From an uncultured Clostridia bacterium (lineage in GTDB: Bacteria > Bacillota > Clostridia > Oscillospirales > QAKW01): a stretch of DNA of 64,000 nt. Location: NCBI GenBank assembly GCA_944387895.1, contig CALXGQ010000013.1, positions 35,186 to 99,185 on the forward strand, written 5' to 3'. The notes under the pieces are model-generated. The model did no database searches. It was not told the DNA's origin and saw only the letters and a list, made by a program, of their open reading frames with translations. Positions 7,465-16,118 of the stretch are shown piece by piece. Within the stretch, counting starts at the first letter, position 1; every line of letters starts with the position of its first letter. The translations under genes and the position numbers were made by a program.

Positions 7465-8345
7465 CAAATATCGTTGGAGTCCGTTTTAAGGGCAACGGCA
7501 AGATTTATTATTTTGACCCCTGCGGCCTGGAACTGAAGCTGGGGGATTACTGCGTGGTGGAAACCGCCCGCGGCATGGAATGCGGGGAGGTGGCGCTGGC
7601 GTCCCGAGCGGTGGAGGACGGCGATGTGGTTCAGCCGCTGAAGCCTGTTCTGCGCATCGCCGACGCGGCGGATCACCGCCAGATGGAGCGAAATCGCGCC
7701 CGGGAAAAAAGAGCGGCGGAGGTATTCGCCGAGAAAGCCAAAAAGCACAAGTTGGAAATGTCGCTGGTGGACGTGGAGTATACCTTCGACGGCAGCAAGA
7801 TCCTCTTCTTTTTCACAGCGGAGGGGCGGGTCGATTTCCGGGATCTGGTTAAGGATCTGGCGGCGGTCTTTAAAACCCGGATCGAGCTGCGCCAGATCGG
7901 TGTTCGGGACGAATGCAAGATGATGGGCGGCATCGGGATGTGCGGCCGGCCGTTTTGCTGCAATCAGTTTCTGAGCGATTTCAGCAGGGTGACGATCAAA
8001 AGCGCCAAAGACCAGGGTCTTTCGCTGAATCCGGTAAAAATCAGCGGCGTCTGCGGGATCCTGATGTGCTGCCTGAACTATGAGCAGGCAACCTATGAGG
8101 AGCTGAGCAAAAAGCTGCCAAAGACCGGCACTCAGGTGGAAACACCCGGCGGAAAAGGCACGGTGGCGGAGCTTTCGGTGCTGACCGGGAAGGTGAAGGT
8201 GCGCTTTACTTCCGAGGATGGAACGGTGACCTTTGAAACCTACGACGCCCAGGACGTCCGCTCCCTGCGGGCTCCCCGATCTGAAGGCGGGGAACGCAAG
8301 TCCAAAGCGGCGAAAGGACCCAAGCCGGCCAAGGCGGAAAAGTGA
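7461..8345 (+). CDS. ricT: RicT/YaaT family protein (PSP1 domain)
   Basis: Component of the Ric (Y-complex), an Fe-S-containing factor that in Bacillus stimulates RNase Y-dependent mRNA maturation and affects competence and sporulation. The start is the TTG at 7461, inside the holB stop (TTGA), with GGGAG ten bases upstream. The alternative ATG at 7428 would add 11 residues. Cysteines characteristic of the family are present: Cys152, Cys161, Cys166 and Cys167 in ECKMMGGIGMCGRPFCC, and a second cluster GVCGILMCC. The tail is lysine/alanine-rich (KSKAAKGPKPAKAEK). Translational coupling to holB is likely. Confidence 0.88.
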   Translation: MTNIVGVRFKGNGKIYYFDPCGLELKLGDYCVVETARGMECGEVALASRAVEDGDVVQPLKPVLRIADAADHRQMERNRAREKRAAEVFAEKAKKHKLEMSLVDVEYTFDGSKILFFFTAEGRVDFRDLVKDLAAVFKTRIELRQIGVRDECKMMGGIGMCGRPFCCNQFLSDFSRVTIKSAKDQGLSLNPVKISGVCGILMCCLNYEQATYEELSKKLPKTGTQVETPGGKGTVAELSVLTGKVKVRFTSEDGTVTFETYDAQDVRSLRAPRSEGGERKSKAAKGPKPAKAEK

Positions 8346-8390
8346 TAAAATTATTTATATGAATTATTTTTAAAAGTGCATGAAAAGTAC

Positions 8391-8617
<227 letters not shown>

Positions 8618-8629
8618 TCGAAAATATTA

Positions 8630-8664
8630 AAGGCGGCCGCTCTTCTGAGCGGCTGCTTTTTTTT
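8630..8664 (+). terminator. Intrinsic terminator after the ferredoxin gene
   Basis: GCGGCCGCTC, loop TTCT, GAGCGGCTGC, then eight T residues. Confidence 0.85.
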
Positions 8665-8730
8665 ATTTGTGTTCCGGTTCTAACCCTCCGGGCTTGTTCA
8701 TAAAATGGTGATAAAAAAGGAGGGAGCGAG

Positions 8731-9009
8731 ATGGAAGGCGAGCATTTGAGCGGAGGCGCTCATCTGATGACGGTGGAAAACCGCCAGAAGCTCAACGCAA
8801 CAGGCGTTCTGGACGTGGATAGCTTTGATGAAAAGACGGTGGTGATCCTCACCAATATGGGGGTTTTGACCGTGGAGGGGGAGGATCTGCACATCAACAG
8901 CCTGAATGTGGAAAACGGCAGTATCGCCATAGAGGGCAGGATCGATCAGTTCCGGTATAACGATCTGAAGGAGAAGGGCGGCGGAATGTTCAAGGGGCTG
9001 TTTCGCTGA
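8731..9009 (+). CDS. yabP: Sporulation protein YabP
   Basis: Small protein (92 residues) needed for spore cortex or coat assembly and made in the mother cell in Bacillus. It shows the YabP/YqfC domain: HLMTVENRQKLNATGVLDVDSFDE, then a beta-rich VVILTNMGVLTVEGEDLHI and a GRIDQFRY segment. ATG at 8731 lies behind AAGGAGG. The stop overlaps the yabQ start (TGATG), so yabP and yabQ are co-translated. In Bacillus this gene follows yabO (rqcP); here rqcP is 22 kb away. Confidence 0.9.
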   Translation: MEGEHLSGGAHLMTVENRQKLNATGVLDVDSFDEKTVVILTNMGVLTVEGEDLHINSLNVENGSIAIEGRIDQFRYNDLKEKGGGMFKGLFR

Positions 9010-9536
9010 TGGAAACGCATCTTTCCGATCAGGCGGTCGCCTTTTTATGGTCGGTGGCGCTGGGCGCGGGTCTGGGCGCGGTCTACGATTGGTTCCGCAT
9101 CGGGCGGATTCTTTGGAAAAAACGAACGCTGACGGTTTTTTTTGAAGATCTTCTTTTCGCTCTTTGCGCCGGATTTGCCACCTCCTATTGCCTTGTCCAA
9201 ACCAATTACGGACAGGTTCGGATGTTCCTTCTGGCGGGAGAAGCGTTTGGATTTATTCTTTATTTTAATACGATAGGCGTTTTTGTTGCCTGGCAGGCGC
9301 GGCTGCTGCGCCGGTTTTTGCATCTGATTTGTATGCTTTTGAAGCGATTGGGAGGGCGTTTTTGGCTATTTATACGAAAAATTGTAAAATTTTTTAAAAA
9401 ACCCTTTCTTTTTTTTGCATATAGGTGTAGAATAATATTAAATCAGCCTTGGAGGAGGAAGCAGCAGCTTGAGAAGCAAGGCCGTCGTAAAAGGAGCAAA
9501 GGTAAGAAGGGCAAGGAAAATGAACCCCGTGGTTAA
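9009..9536 (+). CDS. yabQ: Spore cortex biosynthesis protein YabQ
   Basis: Membrane protein (175 residues) required for spore cortex formation, located in the outer forespore membrane in Bacillus. Several hydrophobic helices are visible (AVAFLWSVALGAGLGAVYDW, FEDLLFALCAGFATSYCL, GFILYFNTIGVFVAW), followed by a strongly basic tail rich in RRK and KGKKGK. The start overlaps the yabP stop by one base, and the basic tail overlaps the divIC start by 68 bases. The gene order yabP-yabQ-divIC is diagnostic. Confidence 0.9.
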   Translation: METHLSDQAVAFLWSVALGAGLGAVYDWFRIGRILWKKRTLTVFFEDLLFALCAGFATSYCLVQTNYGQVRMFLLAGEAFGFILYFNTIGVFVAWQARLLRRFLHLICMLLKRLGGRFWLFIRKIVKFFKKPFLFFAYRCRIILNQPWRRKQQLEKQGRRKRSKGKKGKENEPRG

Positions 9537-9795
9537 GGGGCTTCTGATCGTTGCTCTGATTTATGTTGCCGGGAATATGATCGCCACCTGCGTGAAGCTG
9601 CAGCTTCAGCGCAGCGAGAAAAAAAGCGCTCTGGATGAAGAGCAGCAGAAAATCTCCATGCAGACCGTTTATAATGAAGAGCTCACCGACGTCCTGAACG
9701 GCAAGACTGATATCGAATATGTCGAAAAAATCGCCCGGGAGAAGGGGTATGTATCCCAGGGCGAACGCGTCTATGAGAATATAACCGACGAATAA
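9469..9795 (+). CDS. divIC: Septum formation initiator DivIC (FtsB family)
   Basis: Bitopic division protein that joins FtsL and DivIB in the divisome. The TTG start at 9469 is chosen for its GGAGGAGG site at 9451-9458; an ATG at 9520 (MNPVVKG) is the alternative and would avoid most of the overlap with yabQ. The protein has a basic N-terminus, one membrane helix (about residues 22-41), a coiled coil with QLQRSEKKSALDEEQQKI, and the C-terminal signature DIEYVEKIAREKGYV. The length, 108 residues, is usual. Confidence 0.88.
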   Translation: MRSKAVVKGAKVRRARKMNPVVKGLLIVALIYVAGNMIATCVKLQLQRSEKKSALDEEQQKISMQTVYNEELTDVLNGKTDIEYVEKIAREKGYVSQGERVYENITDE

Positions 9796-9803
9796 GTTTT
9801 TTT

Positions 9804-9841
9804 GGGCTGCGCACCCTGCCGGTGCGCGCCCTGTTTTTTTA
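9804..9841 (+). terminator. Intrinsic terminator after divIC
   Basis: GGGCTGCGCACC pairs with GGTGCGCGCCC (one bulge), followed by TGTTTTTTT. A T-run also precedes it, so it may work in both directions. Confidence 0.75.
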
Positions 9842-9889
9842 CCGGCGCGGGTGTTTCTGCCGGAGGGTAGCGCTGCCGGAATGTTTTGG

Positions 9890-9918
9890 TTGACTTTTCA
9901 GAAATCCGGTAGTATAAT
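9890..9918 (+). promoter_or_regulatory. Promoter of the pyrimidine operon
   Basis: TTGACT at 9890-9895, 17 bases, TATAAT at 9913-9918. The transcript should begin near 9925, leaving a 137-base leader before pyrC. Confidence 0.8.
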
Positions 9919-9924
9919 GATAAA

Positions 9925-10061
9925 AACAAAACAATCTTTAAGACGATACCGTGATATCGGCAAGATTTTCATAAAGGGAAGCGCTCCGCGCTTTCGCTTT
10001 GCTGTGTAGCTTTGGAGCCTTGCCGGTGCGGCAGGGCTGATTTTTTTGAAAGGGAGATACG
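9925..10061 (+). promoter_or_regulatory. Attenuator-like leader of the pyr operon
   Basis: Three competing structures are visible. An early hairpin uses AATCTT (9933-9938) with AAGATT (9962-9967) and CGATA (9944-9948) with TATCG (9955-9959). The segment CGGCAAG (9958-9964) inside it is a perfect complement of CTTGCCG (10019-10025). CTTGCCG in turn is part of a 10-bp terminator stem (10016-10025 with 10029-10038) followed by seven T residues, ending 15 bases before the pyrC start codon. This is the layout of an anti-antiterminator, antiterminator and terminator. The known PyrR loop consensus is not clearly present. Confidence 0.65.
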
Positions 10062-11267
10062 ATGCCGAAGATTCAAAACGTAATTCTCTATAAAGACGGG
10101 CGGCTTCAGCGCGGGGATTTTGAGCATCCTCTGGCGGAAGCATTTTCTTTTTTGCCCGCTTCTCATCAGTTGGCTGTTTTTCCCGGCTTTTGCGATGTGC
10201 ATGTGCATTTGCGAGAGCCGGGTTTTTCTTATAAAGAAACGATCGCCAGCGGAACCCGTGCCGCCGCCCGGGGCGGGTATACCGACGTTTGCACCATGCC
10301 GAATTTGAATCCCGTTCCGGATAACGCGCAGCATTTGGCGGAGCAGCTGGAGCTGATCCGTAAAGACGCGGTTGTCGGCGTTCATCCCTATGGCGCGATC
10401 ACCGTGGGGGAGGCGGGAAAGGAGCTGGCGGATCTGGAAGGGCTGGCGTCCGGCGTCGTGGCGTTTTCCGACGATGGCCGCGGCGTGCAGTCGGAGCAGC
10501 GAATGCGGGAAGCGATGCTCCGCGCCAAGGCGCTGGGAAAGATGATCGTAGCCCATTGCGAGGACGATACCCTGCTGAAGGGGGGATATATCCACGCCGG
10601 CGCCTATGCGCGCGCCCACGGGCACCGGGGGATCTGCTCCGAGAGCGAGTGGAAGCCCATCGAGCGGGATCTGAAGCTGGCCGAGGAAACCGGGTGCGCC
10701 TATCATGTCTGCCATGTTTCGGCGAAGGAAAGCGTGGCGCTGATCCGGGCGGCCAAGGCGCGGGGCGTGGATGTGACCTGCGAAACGGCGCCTCATTATC
10801 TGCTGCTCAGCGACGCTGATTTGCAGGAGGACGGCCGCTTTAAAATGAATCCTCCGCTGCGGGGGGAGGAGGATCGGCTGGCGCTGATCGAAGGGATCCG
10901 GGACGGAACCATCGATATGATCGCCACCGATCATGCGCCCCATTCCGCGGCGGAAAAGGCCAGGGGACTGGCCGGAAGCCTGATGGGGGTGGTGGGGCTG
11001 GAAACGGCTTTTCCGGTTCTTTACGCCGGCCTTGTCCAAAAGCAGATATTGCCTTTGGAAAAGCTGATCCGCCTGCTGAGCGAAAATCCGCGCCGCCGGT
11101 TCGGATTGCCGGAAAACGGCTTTTCGGTCTGGGATCTTGCGGCGGATGATACGGTCGATCCGGCGAAGTTTTTGTCTATGGGCCGCGCTACGCCTTTTGC
11201 GGGCAGGCAGGTTCGCGGCAGGTGCCTTATGACCGTCTGCGGCGACCGGGTAGTTTATTTTATGTAA
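10062..11267 (+). CDS. pyrC: Dihydroorotase
   Basis: Cyclises carbamoyl-aspartate to dihydroorotate, third step of UMP synthesis. Amidohydrolase barrel of type I size (401 residues). The metal site motifs are DVHVHLREPG (His47, His49), FSDDGRGV, AHCEDD, HVCHVS and IATDHAPH (Asp290). ATG at 10062 follows AAAGGGAG. It is the first gene of the operon, directly after the attenuator-like leader. carB starts 31 bases downstream. Confidence 0.95.
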   Translation: MPKIQNVILYKDGRLQRGDFEHPLAEAFSFLPASHQLAVFPGFCDVHVHLREPGFSYKETIASGTRAAARGGYTDVCTMPNLNPVPDNAQHLAEQLELIRKDAVVGVHPYGAITVGEAGKELADLEGLASGVVAFSDDGRGVQSEQRMREAMLRAKALGKMIVAHCEDDTLLKGGYIHAGAYARAHGHRGICSESEWKPIERDLKLAEETGCAYHVCHVSAKESVALIRAAKARGVDVTCETAPHYLLLSDADLQEDGRFKMNPPLRGEEDRLALIEGIRDGTIDMIATDHAPHSAAEKARGLAGSLMGVVGLETAFPVLYAGLVQKQILPLEKLIRLLSENPRRRFGLPENGFSVWDLAADDTVDPAKFLSMGRATPFAGRQVRGRCLMTVCGDRVVYFM

Positions 11268-11298
11268 ATAATTTTAGGAAATAAAGAGAGGAAAAACC

Positions 11299-14200
11299 AT
11301 GGCTAAAAGAACAGACATCAAAAAGATTTTGATCATTGGCTCCGGACCGATCGTTATCGGTCAGGCGGCGGAATTTGACTATTCCGGAACGCCGGCCTGC
11401 CTTGCGCCGACGGAAGAGGGCTATGAGGTGGTGCTTTGCAACTCCAACCCCGCAACGATCATGACGGATACCACCATCGCCGATAAGGTCTATATGGAAC
11501 CGCTGACGCTGGAATATATCGCTAAGATCCTGCGCTATGAACGCCCGGACGCCATTGTGCCGGGGATCGGCGGACAGATCGGGCTGAATCTGGCGATGCA
11601 GCTGGAGAAAAAAGGCATATTGAAGGAATGCGGCGTAGAGCTGCTGGGCACCGGCAGCGAGAGCATCCGGCGGGCGGAGGATCGGGAGCTGTTCAAGGAG
11701 CTGTGCATGGAAATCGGAGAGCCGGTCATTCCTTCCGAGATCACCTACAGCGTGGAGGAAGCTCTGGCTGCGGCCGCGCGTATCGGGTATCCGGTGGTGC
11801 TGCGCCCCGCTTTTACGCTGGGCGGAACCGGAGGCGGCTTTGCCCATAACGAAGAGGAGCTGGCAGAGCTGGGCGTCAACGCCTTCAAGCTGTCGCCGGT
11901 GCATCAGGTTCTGATTGAAAAGAGCGTCAAGGGCTATAAGGAAATAGAATTTGAGGTTATGCGGGATTCCAATGATCATGCCATCACGATCTGCGGCATG
12001 GAGAATATCGACCCCGTAGGCGTGCATACCGGAGATTCCATCGTCGTCGCGCCGATCATGACCCTCAGCGACCATGATCTGAAGATGCTCAACGATAGCG
12101 CGATCAAAATCATCCGCGCCCTGAAAATTGAAGGCGGCTGCAACGTGCAGTTTGCGCTGAATCCAACGAGCAGCGAATATTATCTGATTGAGGTCAATCC
12201 CCGGGTCTCCCGGTCCTCTGCGCTGGCTTCCAAGGCCAGCGGCTATCCGATCGCCCGGGTAACGGCCAAAATTGCCGTCGGGATGGCGCTGGAGGATATC
12301 GCGATCGCCAATACCAACGCGGCCTTCGAGCCGGTTCTCGACTATGTGGTGGCCAAGCTGCCCCGGTTCCCCTTTGATAAGTTTGCCGCCGCGCCCAATA
12401 CGCTGGGCACGCAGATGAAGGCGACCGGGGAAGTCATGGGGATCGGTTCCACGCTGGAGGAATGTCTGCTGAAATCGGTGCGGTCGCTGGAGATCGGCGC
12501 CTGCCACTATTATCTGCCGAAGTTCGATGGCAAGACCGAGGAAGAGCTGCTGCACTATATTTCCGAATTTCGCGACGATAACATATTCGCCATAACAGAG
12601 CTTCTGCGCCGGGGGGTATCCGTTGAGCGGCTCAGCGCCGTCACCGGGATAACGGCCTATTTTCTGGAGGCTTTTGCCCGGATTGTGGCAATGGAAAAGA
12701 AGGTGGCGGCCGCCAGAGGAGATCTGGCGGTGCTGAAGCAGGCAAAGGAGATGGGCTTCAGCGATTCCTTTATTGCCCGGCTTTGGGGCATGAAGGAAAC
12801 GGAAGTATACCGCATGAGAAAGGAGCAGGGTCTGATGCCGGTCTACCGGATGGTGGATACCTGCCATACCAACGCATATATCCCGTATTTCTATTCCTCC
12901 TACCAGGGCGCAAACGCCTCGGTTCTGACAGAACGTAAAAAAATCGTGGTACTGGGCGCAGGCCCGATCCGGATCGGGCAGGGCGTGGAGTTTGATTATT
13001 CCACGGTTCATGCGGTGTCGACCATCAAGAACGCCGGCTATGAGGCGATCATCATCAACAACAATCCGGAAACGGTTTCAACGGACTATACCTGTTCGGA
13101 TAAGCTGTATTTCGAGCCGCTGACCGCCGAGGATGTGATGAACATCATCGAGTTTGAAAAGCCAATCGGCGTCATCGCCTCTCTGGGCGGGCAGACCGCG
13201 ATCAATCTGGCGGCGCCCCTGCGCGACCGGGGCGTAAAAATAATCGGAACGGACTGCGATGCCATTGAGCGGGCGGAGAACCGGGAAAGCTTTGAAAAGA
13301 TCCTGAACGAGCTGGAGATCCCGCAGCCCAAGGGGCGCGCGGTAACGCGGATCGAGGACGGCGTTTCCGCTGCGGCGGAGATCGGGTACCCGGTTCTGGT
13401 GCGGCCCTCCTTTGTGCTGGGCGGCAGAGCCATGCAGATCGTGGCCGATGAGCAGCAGCTGCGCCATTATCTCAAAACAGCGGTGGAAATCGATGAGGAC
13501 AAGCCGGTTCTGGTGGATAAATATATCTACGGCAAGGAGGTCGAGGTCGACGCCATCTGCGATGGCCAGGACGTTTTTGTGCCCGGGATCATGGAGCTGG
13601 TCGAGCGCACCGGAATCCATTCCGGCGATTCCATCAGCGTTTATCCCACCTTCAGCATTTCTCCCCGGGTGAAGGGCATCATTTTGCAGTATGCCAAAAA
13701 GCTGGGGCTGGGGATCGGGATTGTCGGGCTGTATAACATTCAGTTTATTGTGGATCGGGATGAAAACGTCTTTATCATCGAGGTCAATCCCCGCTCCTCC
13801 CGCACGGTGCCCTTCCTTTCCAAGGCGACCGGATTCAGCCTTGCGGATATCGCAACGGAGGTGATTCTCGGCAAGAGCCTGAAAGAGCAGGGGATCTTCG
13901 CCCTTTATCCGGAGGAAAAGAAACGCTATTATGTGAAGGTTCCGGTATTTTCCTTTAATAAGATCCGCGGACTGGACGCCTATCTTTCGCCGGAAATGAA
14001 ATCCACCGGCGAGGCCATCGGATACGACGATAAGCTCAACCGCGCGCTTTATAAAGCGCTTCAGGCCTCCGGCATGAAGCTGCAAAACTACGGTACCGTT
14101 CTGGCCACGATCGCCGACCGGGATAAGGACGAAGCGCTGCCGCTGATCCGGCGGTTCTACAATCTGGGCTTCAATATCCAGGCGACGGCAGGAACGGCGG

Positions 14201-14472
14201 CGTTTCTGAAGCAAAACGGCATCCGCACCCACGTCTTGCAGAAGATCAGCGACGGGAGCAGCGAGATACTGGACGCGCTCCGGCAGGGTCATATCGCCTA
14301 CGTCATCAATACCCGGGATATCAATTCTGCGGACCAGGAGAGCGACGGCCGCAAAATCCGGCGCGCCGCCACGGAGAACAACGTGACCATCTTCACTTCG
14401 CTGGATACGGTAAGAGTTCTTCTGGACGTGCTGGAAGAAACGACGCTTTGCATCTCGACCATTGATTCGTGA
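11299..14472 (+). CDS. carB: Carbamoyl-phosphate synthase large subunit
   Basis: Makes carbamoyl phosphate from bicarbonate, ammonia and two ATP; feeds pyrimidine and arginine synthesis. At 1057 residues it has the complete double ATP-grasp architecture: GSGPIVIGQAAEFDYSG at the start of the first half, ALNPTSSEYYLIEVNPRVSRSSAL, the second half beginning at LGAGPIRIGQGVEFDYS, EVNPRSSRTVPF, and a C-terminal MGS-like regulatory domain (from about residue 930, NLGFNIQATAGTAAFL). No glutaminase subunit gene (carA) is present in this window, which is unusual because carA normally sits directly upstream. Confidence 0.97.
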   Translation: MAKRTDIKKILIIGSGPIVIGQAAEFDYSGTPACLAPTEEGYEVVLCNSNPATIMTDTTIADKVYMEPLTLEYIAKILRYERPDAIVPGIGGQIGLNLAMQLEKKGILKECGVELLGTGSESIRRAEDRELFKELCMEIGEPVIPSEITYSVEEALAAAARIGYPVVLRPAFTLGGTGGGFAHNEEELAELGVNAFKLSPVHQVLIEKSVKGYKEIEFEVMRDSNDHAITICGMENIDPVGVHTGDSIVVAPIMTLSDHDLKMLNDSAIKIIRALKIEGGCNVQFALNPTSSEYYLIEVNPRVSRSSALASKASGYPIARVTAKIAVGMALEDIAIANTNAAFEPVLDYVVAKLPRFPFDKFAAAPNTLGTQMKATGEVMGIGSTLEECLLKSVRSLEIGACHYYLPKFDGKTEEELLHYISEFRDDNIFAITELLRRGVSVERLSAVTGITAYFLEAFARIVAMEKKVAAARGDLAVLKQAKEMGFSDSFIARLWGMKETEVYRMRKEQGLMPVYRMVDTCHTNAYIPYFYSSYQGANASVLTERKKIVVLGAGPIRIGQGVEFDYSTVHAVSTIKNAGYEAIIINNNPETVSTDYTCSDKLYFEPLTAEDVMNIIEFEKPIGVIASLGGQTAINLAAPLRDRGVKIIGTDCDAIERAENRESFEKILNELEIPQPKGRAVTRIEDGVSAAAEIGYPVLVRPSFVLGGRAMQIVADEQQLRHYLKTAVEIDEDKPVLVDKYIYGKEVEVDAICDGQDVFVPGIMELVERTGIHSGDSISVYPTFSISPRVKGIILQYAKKLGLGIGIVGLYNIQFIVDRDENVFIIEVNPRSSRTVPFLSKATGFSLADIATEVILGKSLKEQGIFALYPEEKKRYYVKVPVFSFNKIRGLDAYLSPEMKSTGEAIGYDDKLNRALYKALQASGMKLQNYGTVLATIADRDKDEALPLIRRFYNLGFNIQATAGTAAFLKQNGIRTHVLQKISDGSSEILDALRQGHIAYVINTRDINSADQESDGRKIRRAATENNVTIFTSLDTVRVLLDVLEETTLCISTIDS

Positions 14473-14480
14473 GGTGCACC

Positions 14481-15212
14481 ATGAAGCAGGGAATCTATAC
14501 CATTTTGCGGCAGGAGCCCATCGCCGAAAAGGTATTCAGAATGGTTTTGGAGGGCGATACCTCCGCCATCACCGCGCCCGGGCAGTTTGTCAATATTCTG
14601 CTGGAGGGAAAATATCTGCGGCGCCCCATCTCCATCTGCGACTGGAACGATAGGGAGCTTACCCTGATTTATAAAGTCGTGGGCGGAGGAACAGAGCAGA
14701 TGAGCCGGATGCAGCCGGGCGCCTGCCTGGATCTGCTGGTCGGGCTGGGGAATGGCTATCGCACGGAGGGCTGCGGCGCCCGCCCGCTGCTGATCGGCGG
14801 CGGCGTTGGCGTTCCGCCCCTTTACGGGCTTTGCAAAAAGCTGATCTCCGAGGGAAAGAAGCCCCGGGTGATCCTGGGTTTCAACAGCGCGCAGGAAGTA
14901 TTTTTAATGGAGGAATTTGCGGCGCTGGGCGCGGCGGTCGCGGTGACAACGGCCGATGGAAGCGTCGGGCTCAAGGGCTTTGTTACCGACGCCATGAAGG
15001 GCATGGACTACGATTATTTTTATACCTGCGGGCCGGAAGGGATGTTCCGGGCCATTGAAAAGATCGCCGTCACCTCCGGGCAGTTCAGCTTTGAAGAACG
15101 GATGGGCTGCGGCTTTGGCGCCTGCATGGGCTGCTCCTGCAAGACCAAATATGGCTATAAACGGATCTGTAAGGAAGGGCCCGTGCTGGAGAGGGAGGAG
15201 ATCATATGGTAA
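14481..15212 (+). CDS. pyrK: Dihydroorotate dehydrogenase electron-transfer subunit PyrK
   Basis: FAD and [2Fe-2S] subunit that lets PyrD use NAD as electron acceptor. The ATG at 14481 follows GTGAGGTG; an upstream GTG at 14469 is less likely. It has an FAD-binding fold (APGQFVNILL, RRPISICDW), an NAD-binding glycine motif (LLIGGGVGVPPLYGL), YTCGPEGM, and the iron-sulfur cysteines in MGCGFGACMGCSC with a fourth in RICKEGPV. The length is 243 residues. The end overlaps pyrD by seven bases, so the two subunits are co-translated. Confidence 0.95.
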   Translation: MKQGIYTILRQEPIAEKVFRMVLEGDTSAITAPGQFVNILLEGKYLRRPISICDWNDRELTLIYKVVGGGTEQMSRMQPGACLDLLVGLGNGYRTEGCGARPLLIGGGVGVPPLYGLCKKLISEGKKPRVILGFNSAQEVFLMEEFAALGAAVAVTTADGSVGLKGFVTDAMKGMDYDYFYTCGPEGMFRAIEKIAVTSGQFSFEERMGCGFGACMGCSCKTKYGYKRICKEGPVLEREEIIW

Positions 15213-16117
15213 CGACAAAGGTGCGCCTTTGCGGCGTTGAGATGAAAAACCCCGTCATTCCGGCCAGCGGCACCTTTGGGTACGGATATGAGTTCGCCGC
15301 GCTTTATGATATCAATATACTGGGCTCCCTTTCCTTCAAGGGGACGACGCTGGAGCCGCGGTTCGGCAATCCCACGCCCCGGATCGCCGAATGTCCCGCC
15401 GGGCTGCTCAACGCCGTGGGGCTGCAAAATCCCGGCGTGGAGCAGGTGATCGCCGAAGAGCTGCCGAAGCTGAAGAGCTGTTTTAGCGGCCCGGTGATGG
15501 CCAATGTCAGCGGTTTTTCGGTGGAGGACTATCGCGCAACCGTTGCCCGGCTGGACGCCGAAGAAGAAATCGCCTGGTTCGAGGTGAATATCTCCTGCCC
15601 GAACGTCCATGGCGGAGGCATGAGCTTCGGCACCGATCCAAAAGCCGCCGCGGCCGTAACGGCGGCGGTGCGGGCGGTGACCCGAAAGCCCGTTATCATG
15701 AAGCTGACGCCGAACGTCGCCGATATTGCGGAGATCGCAAAAGCCTGTGCCGGAGCCGGCGCCGATGGGCTCAGCCTCATCAATACCCTTCTGGGGATGC
15801 GGATCGATCTGAGAACCGGGAAACCGGTTCTGGCAAATAAAATGGGCGGATTTTCCGGGCCCGCCGTTTTCCCGGTGGCGCTGCGGATGGTGTATCAGGT
15901 ATATGAGGCGGTGGATCTGCCCATTGTCGGGATGGGGGGCGTATCCAGCGCAGAGGACGTCATCGAAATGATGCTGGCCGGGGCTACTGCCGTTGAGGTG
16001 GGCGCCGCCAATCTCCGGGACCCCTTTGCGGCGAAAAAAATCGTGGAATTGCTGCCGGCCGCCATGGAAAAATACGGGATCACCGATCTGAATAAAATCA
16101 TAGGAGGAGCGCACTGA
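15206..16117 (+). CDS. pyrD: Dihydroorotate dehydrogenase catalytic subunit, class 1B
   Basis: Oxidises dihydroorotate to orotate with FMN; works as a PyrD2-PyrK2 complex. The catalytic cysteine of class 1B enzymes is seen in NISCPNVHGGG, with the FMN-site motifs NPVIPASGTFGYG, KLTPNV, SLINTLLG and GMGGVSSAEDVIEMMLAGA. ATG at 15206 lies behind GGGAGGAG inside the end of pyrK. The length, 303 residues, is typical. pyrF starts one base after the stop. Confidence 0.96.
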   Translation: MVTTKVRLCGVEMKNPVIPASGTFGYGYEFAALYDINILGSLSFKGTTLEPRFGNPTPRIAECPAGLLNAVGLQNPGVEQVIAEELPKLKSCFSGPVMANVSGFSVEDYRATVARLDAEEEIAWFEVNISCPNVHGGGMSFGTDPKAAAAVTAAVRAVTRKPVIMKLTPNVADIAEIAKACAGAGADGLSLINTLLGMRIDLRTGKPVLANKMGGFSGPAVFPVALRMVYQVYEAVDLPIVGMGGVSSAEDVIEMMLAGATAVEVGAANLRDPFAAKKIVELLPAAMEKYGITDLNKIIGGAH

Positions 16118-16118
16118 A

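Noticed and set aside
9917..10009. A 30-codon leader peptide in the pyr leader, as in enteric pyrBI
   Set aside because: Its ATG overlaps the -10 box and so lies before the transcript start; no internal start codon with a ribosome site.
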